From contig JAEZYO010000687.1 of the NCBI GenBank assembly GCA_023419055.1, positions 1-30,388 on the forward strand: a stretch of 30,388 nt of DNA, in the 5' to 3' direction. The notes beneath the pieces are model-generated. The model had not been told where the DNA came from and made no database searches. It saw nothing but the letters and a program-made list of their open reading frames with translations. The DNA comes from Pseudomonadota bacterium. Its GTDB lineage: Bacteria > Myxococcota > Polyangia > Polyangiales > Polyangiaceae. Positions within the stretch are counted from its first letter, which is position 1. Each line of letters starts with the position of its first letter. Below are positions 29,020 through 30,388 of the stretch, piece by piece. Both the position numbers and the translations under genes were made by a program.

Positions 29020-29063
29020 GACGCCGCTGAACGCACGAAATCTGAGCTACAGTTCCGCCGCCG

Positions 29064-29852
29064 GTGCAAAAGCCTCTCCTCGCCGCCCTCCTGGTCTCGA
29101 CGCTCGCCTGCGTCCCCGAAGATCCGCCTGATTTTCGCCGAAGCTCGCTGAAGGCCGCTGCCACCGCCACTACCACCCGCGCTCCAACCCGCCGCCCCGA
29201 CGCCGGCCGCAAGAGCGCTCCCTCGAAGGCGGACGCTGCGACGCCTCCCGCAGGCGAGCTTTTGACCGCCCCGTTTCGGGACAACTTCGATCGGGCCGAG
29301 CTCGGGCCGGACTGGAACGCGACGTCGAACGTCTGGAAAATCCGAGATGGCGCATTGTGCGCCAAGGACGCGCGCAACCACCCGATCTGGCTCGCGCGTC
29401 GCCTGCCCGTGAACGCGCGCATCGAGTTCGACGCGACGTCGAGCTCGCCCGATGGGGACCTGAAGGTCGAGGTCTGGGGCGACGGGCGGAGCTACGCGAC
29501 TTCGACTTCCTACTCGAACGCGACGAGCTACATTCTCGTGTTCGGCGGCTGGAAGAATTCGCTGCACGTTCTGGCGCGCCTCGACGAACACAAGAACGAT
29601 CGACTGGTGATCAAGATCGACCCCGACTCGGACGACCCGCGAGAGCACCCCGTGAGCGAAGGGCAGACCTACCGTTTCAAGATCGAGCGCGTCGACAACA
29701 GCACGGTGCGCTGGAGCGTGGACGATCTCGAGCTCCTCTCCTTCTCGGATCGTGAGCCGCTCGCCGGACCAGGTCACGAGCACCTCGGCTTCAACGACTG
29801 GTCCGTGCCCGTGTGCTTCGACAACCTGATCGTCACTCCGCTGGAGCAATAG
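29064..29852 (+). CDS. ConA-like (LamG/3-keto-glycoside-hydrolase-type) lipoprotein
   Basis: A 262-residue exported protein starting at GTG 29064. The signal QKPLLAALLVSTLAC carries a Cys at 16 with an imperfect lipobox. A Thr/Ala/Pro-rich linker leads to a beta-sandwich domain (about 65-262) with DNFDRAELGPDWNATSNVW, DGALCAKDARNHPIWLARRL, RIEFDATSSSPDGDLKVEVW and a closing strand EHLGFNDWSVPVCFDNLIV. The DxFxR...W...DG pattern is that of LamG-like or DUF1080-type jelly-roll domains, which bind or cleave glycans; no catalytic residue can be named. It may work with the CBM3 lipoprotein in surface glycan binding (inference). The next gene starts one base after its stop. Confidence 0.82.
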   Translation: MQKPLLAALLVSTLACVPEDPPDFRRSSLKAAATATTTRAPTRRPDAGRKSAPSKADAATPPAGELLTAPFRDNFDRAELGPDWNATSNVWKIRDGALCAKDARNHPIWLARRLPVNARIEFDATSSSPDGDLKVEVWGDGRSYATSTSYSNATSYILVFGGWKNSLHVLARLDEHKNDRLVIKIDPDSDDPREHPVSEGQTYRFKIERVDNSTVRWSVDDLELLSFSDREPLAGPGHEHLGFNDWSVPVCFDNLIVTPLEQ

Positions 29853-29853
29853 G

Positions 29854-30388
29854 TTGGACGCGGCCGAGCTCGATACACACCTCGAAGAGCTCGAGATCAG
29901 GCTCGAGCGCCTGCGCGCGCTCTACGAGCAGTACTTCCTCGGCATCGAGAAGATCGAGCCCTCCGTCGCTCGCAAGGACGTGGATCGCCGCATCTACGTG
30001 CTCCGGCGCGAGAAGATCCGGAACACCGCGAAGCGCTTCAAGCTGCAGACGATCATCCAGCGCTACAACACCTTCCAGCAGTACTGGCAGCGCATCTGCC
30101 GCGAGATCGAAAACGGCACCTATAAGCGACACGTGCTCCGCGCCGAGCGCACCTACGGCGCGCAGGACCTCCTGACCATCGCCGCCCGCAAGCGGCTCGG
30201 TAAGCCGAAGAGCGACGCGCCCGGGGCGTCCTCTTCGCCGCCGCCAGCGCCGTCCTCGCCGCCGCCAGCGCCGTCCTCGCCGCCCCAAGCCCCGTCTGCG
30301 CGGCCCCCGGCGCCCTCGGTACCGCCCGCCGTGGTCGCACCGGTCGCTCCGGCCGCAGCCGCTCCAGCGCCACCCGGCGTGCCGCAAC
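29854..30388 (+). CDS. coiled-coil protein with Pro/Ala-rich tail (partial, runs off window)
   Basis: The frame opens at TTG 29854 with GGAG at 29843-29846 and stays open to the window edge (178 codons visible). The N-terminus is a coiled coil, LEELEIRLERLRALYEQYF, followed by GIEKIEPSVARKDVDRRIY, RFKLQTIIQRYNTFQQYWQR and ICREIENGTYKRHVLRAERT. After about residue 120 it turns into a Ser/Pro/Ala linker with three 21-bp repeats (30235-30297). I recall close relatives of the N-terminal segment in many myxobacteria, without a known function. No signal peptide. It adjoins the lipoprotein gene by one base, so coupling is likely. The rest of the protein is missing. Confidence 0.8.
   Translation, partial: MDAAELDTHLEELEIRLERLRALYEQYFLGIEKIEPSVARKDVDRRIYVLRREKIRNTAKRFKLQTIIQRYNTFQQYWQRICREIENGTYKRHVLRAERTYGAQDLLTIAARKRLGKPKSDAPGASSSPPPAPSSPPPAPSSPPQAPSARPPAPSVPPAVVAPVAPAAAAPAPPGVPQ
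30235..30297. repeat. three 21-bp in-frame tandem repeats
   Basis: Two identical 21-base units (30235-30255, 30256-30276) and one diverged unit (30277-30297) encode the heptad S-P-P-P-A-P-S. They extend the linker without changing frame. Confidence 0.8.

Overview
The window looks like chromosomal DNA of a high-GC member of the Myxococcota (Polyangiales/Sorangium-like). The grounds are coding sequence with strongly GC-biased third positions, a secreted protein ending in a MYXO-CTERM-type sorting tail, a MopE-like Asp-rich Cys motif, many lipoproteins with low-complexity linkers, double-FHA/zinc-ribbon signalling, and a coiled-coil protein of a type I associate with myxobacteria. I see no insertion sequence, prophage, tRNA, rRNA or CRISPR array. 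This rests on reading alone; no database search was run.

Layout. 1-346: a possible gene end, then a leader with two strong stem-loops. 347-2342: a tightly overlapped RNA-related cassette of a short RbfA-like protein, an uncharacterised basic protein and the RNA ligase RtcB. 2421-4486: a MYXO-CTERM surface protein and an ABM-type monooxygenase. 4496-7792 (minus): an orphan ribbon-helix-helix regulator with a palindromic operator, and two tandem DUF4139 envelope proteins. 7948-11960 (plus): glutamate 5-kinase, a trypsin-like lipoprotein, a signal peptidase I homologue lacking the usual lysine, and a zinc-ribbon/double-FHA protein, closed by a long bidirectional terminator hairpin. 12025-15257 (minus): an S41 protease translationally coupled to a poly(A) polymerase/CCA-transferase-family enzyme.

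15323-21357 is a six-gene plus-strand operon whose genes overlap or nearly touch: YdcF-like protein, a HEAT-repeat/cyclophilin lipoprotein, CoaX pantothenate kinase, and a BtuF-BtuD-BtuC-type cobalamin (or siderophore) importer. 21384-24930 holds envelope genes: a lipoprotein with about 13 QTxPG pentads, a small four-cysteine secreted protein, a CBM3 lipoprotein with a 63-bp tandem duplication, and a CDP-alcohol phosphatidyltransferase. 25379-28953 holds an AraC regulator divergent from a metallophosphoesterase, a lower-GC immunity-like frame with no canonical start codon, and Lgt. The window ends with a ConA-like lipoprotein and the start of a coiled-coil/Pro-Ala-rich protein that runs off the edge.

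Most worth pursuing: the RbfA-like/unknown/RtcB cassette with its structured leader, the lysine-less signal peptidase homologue, the HEAT-cyclophilin lipoprotein, the CTG-start immunity-like gene, and the truncated coiled-coil gene at the right edge. Envelope biogenesis is a recurring theme (Lgt, SPase I homologue, S41 protease, many lipoproteins).
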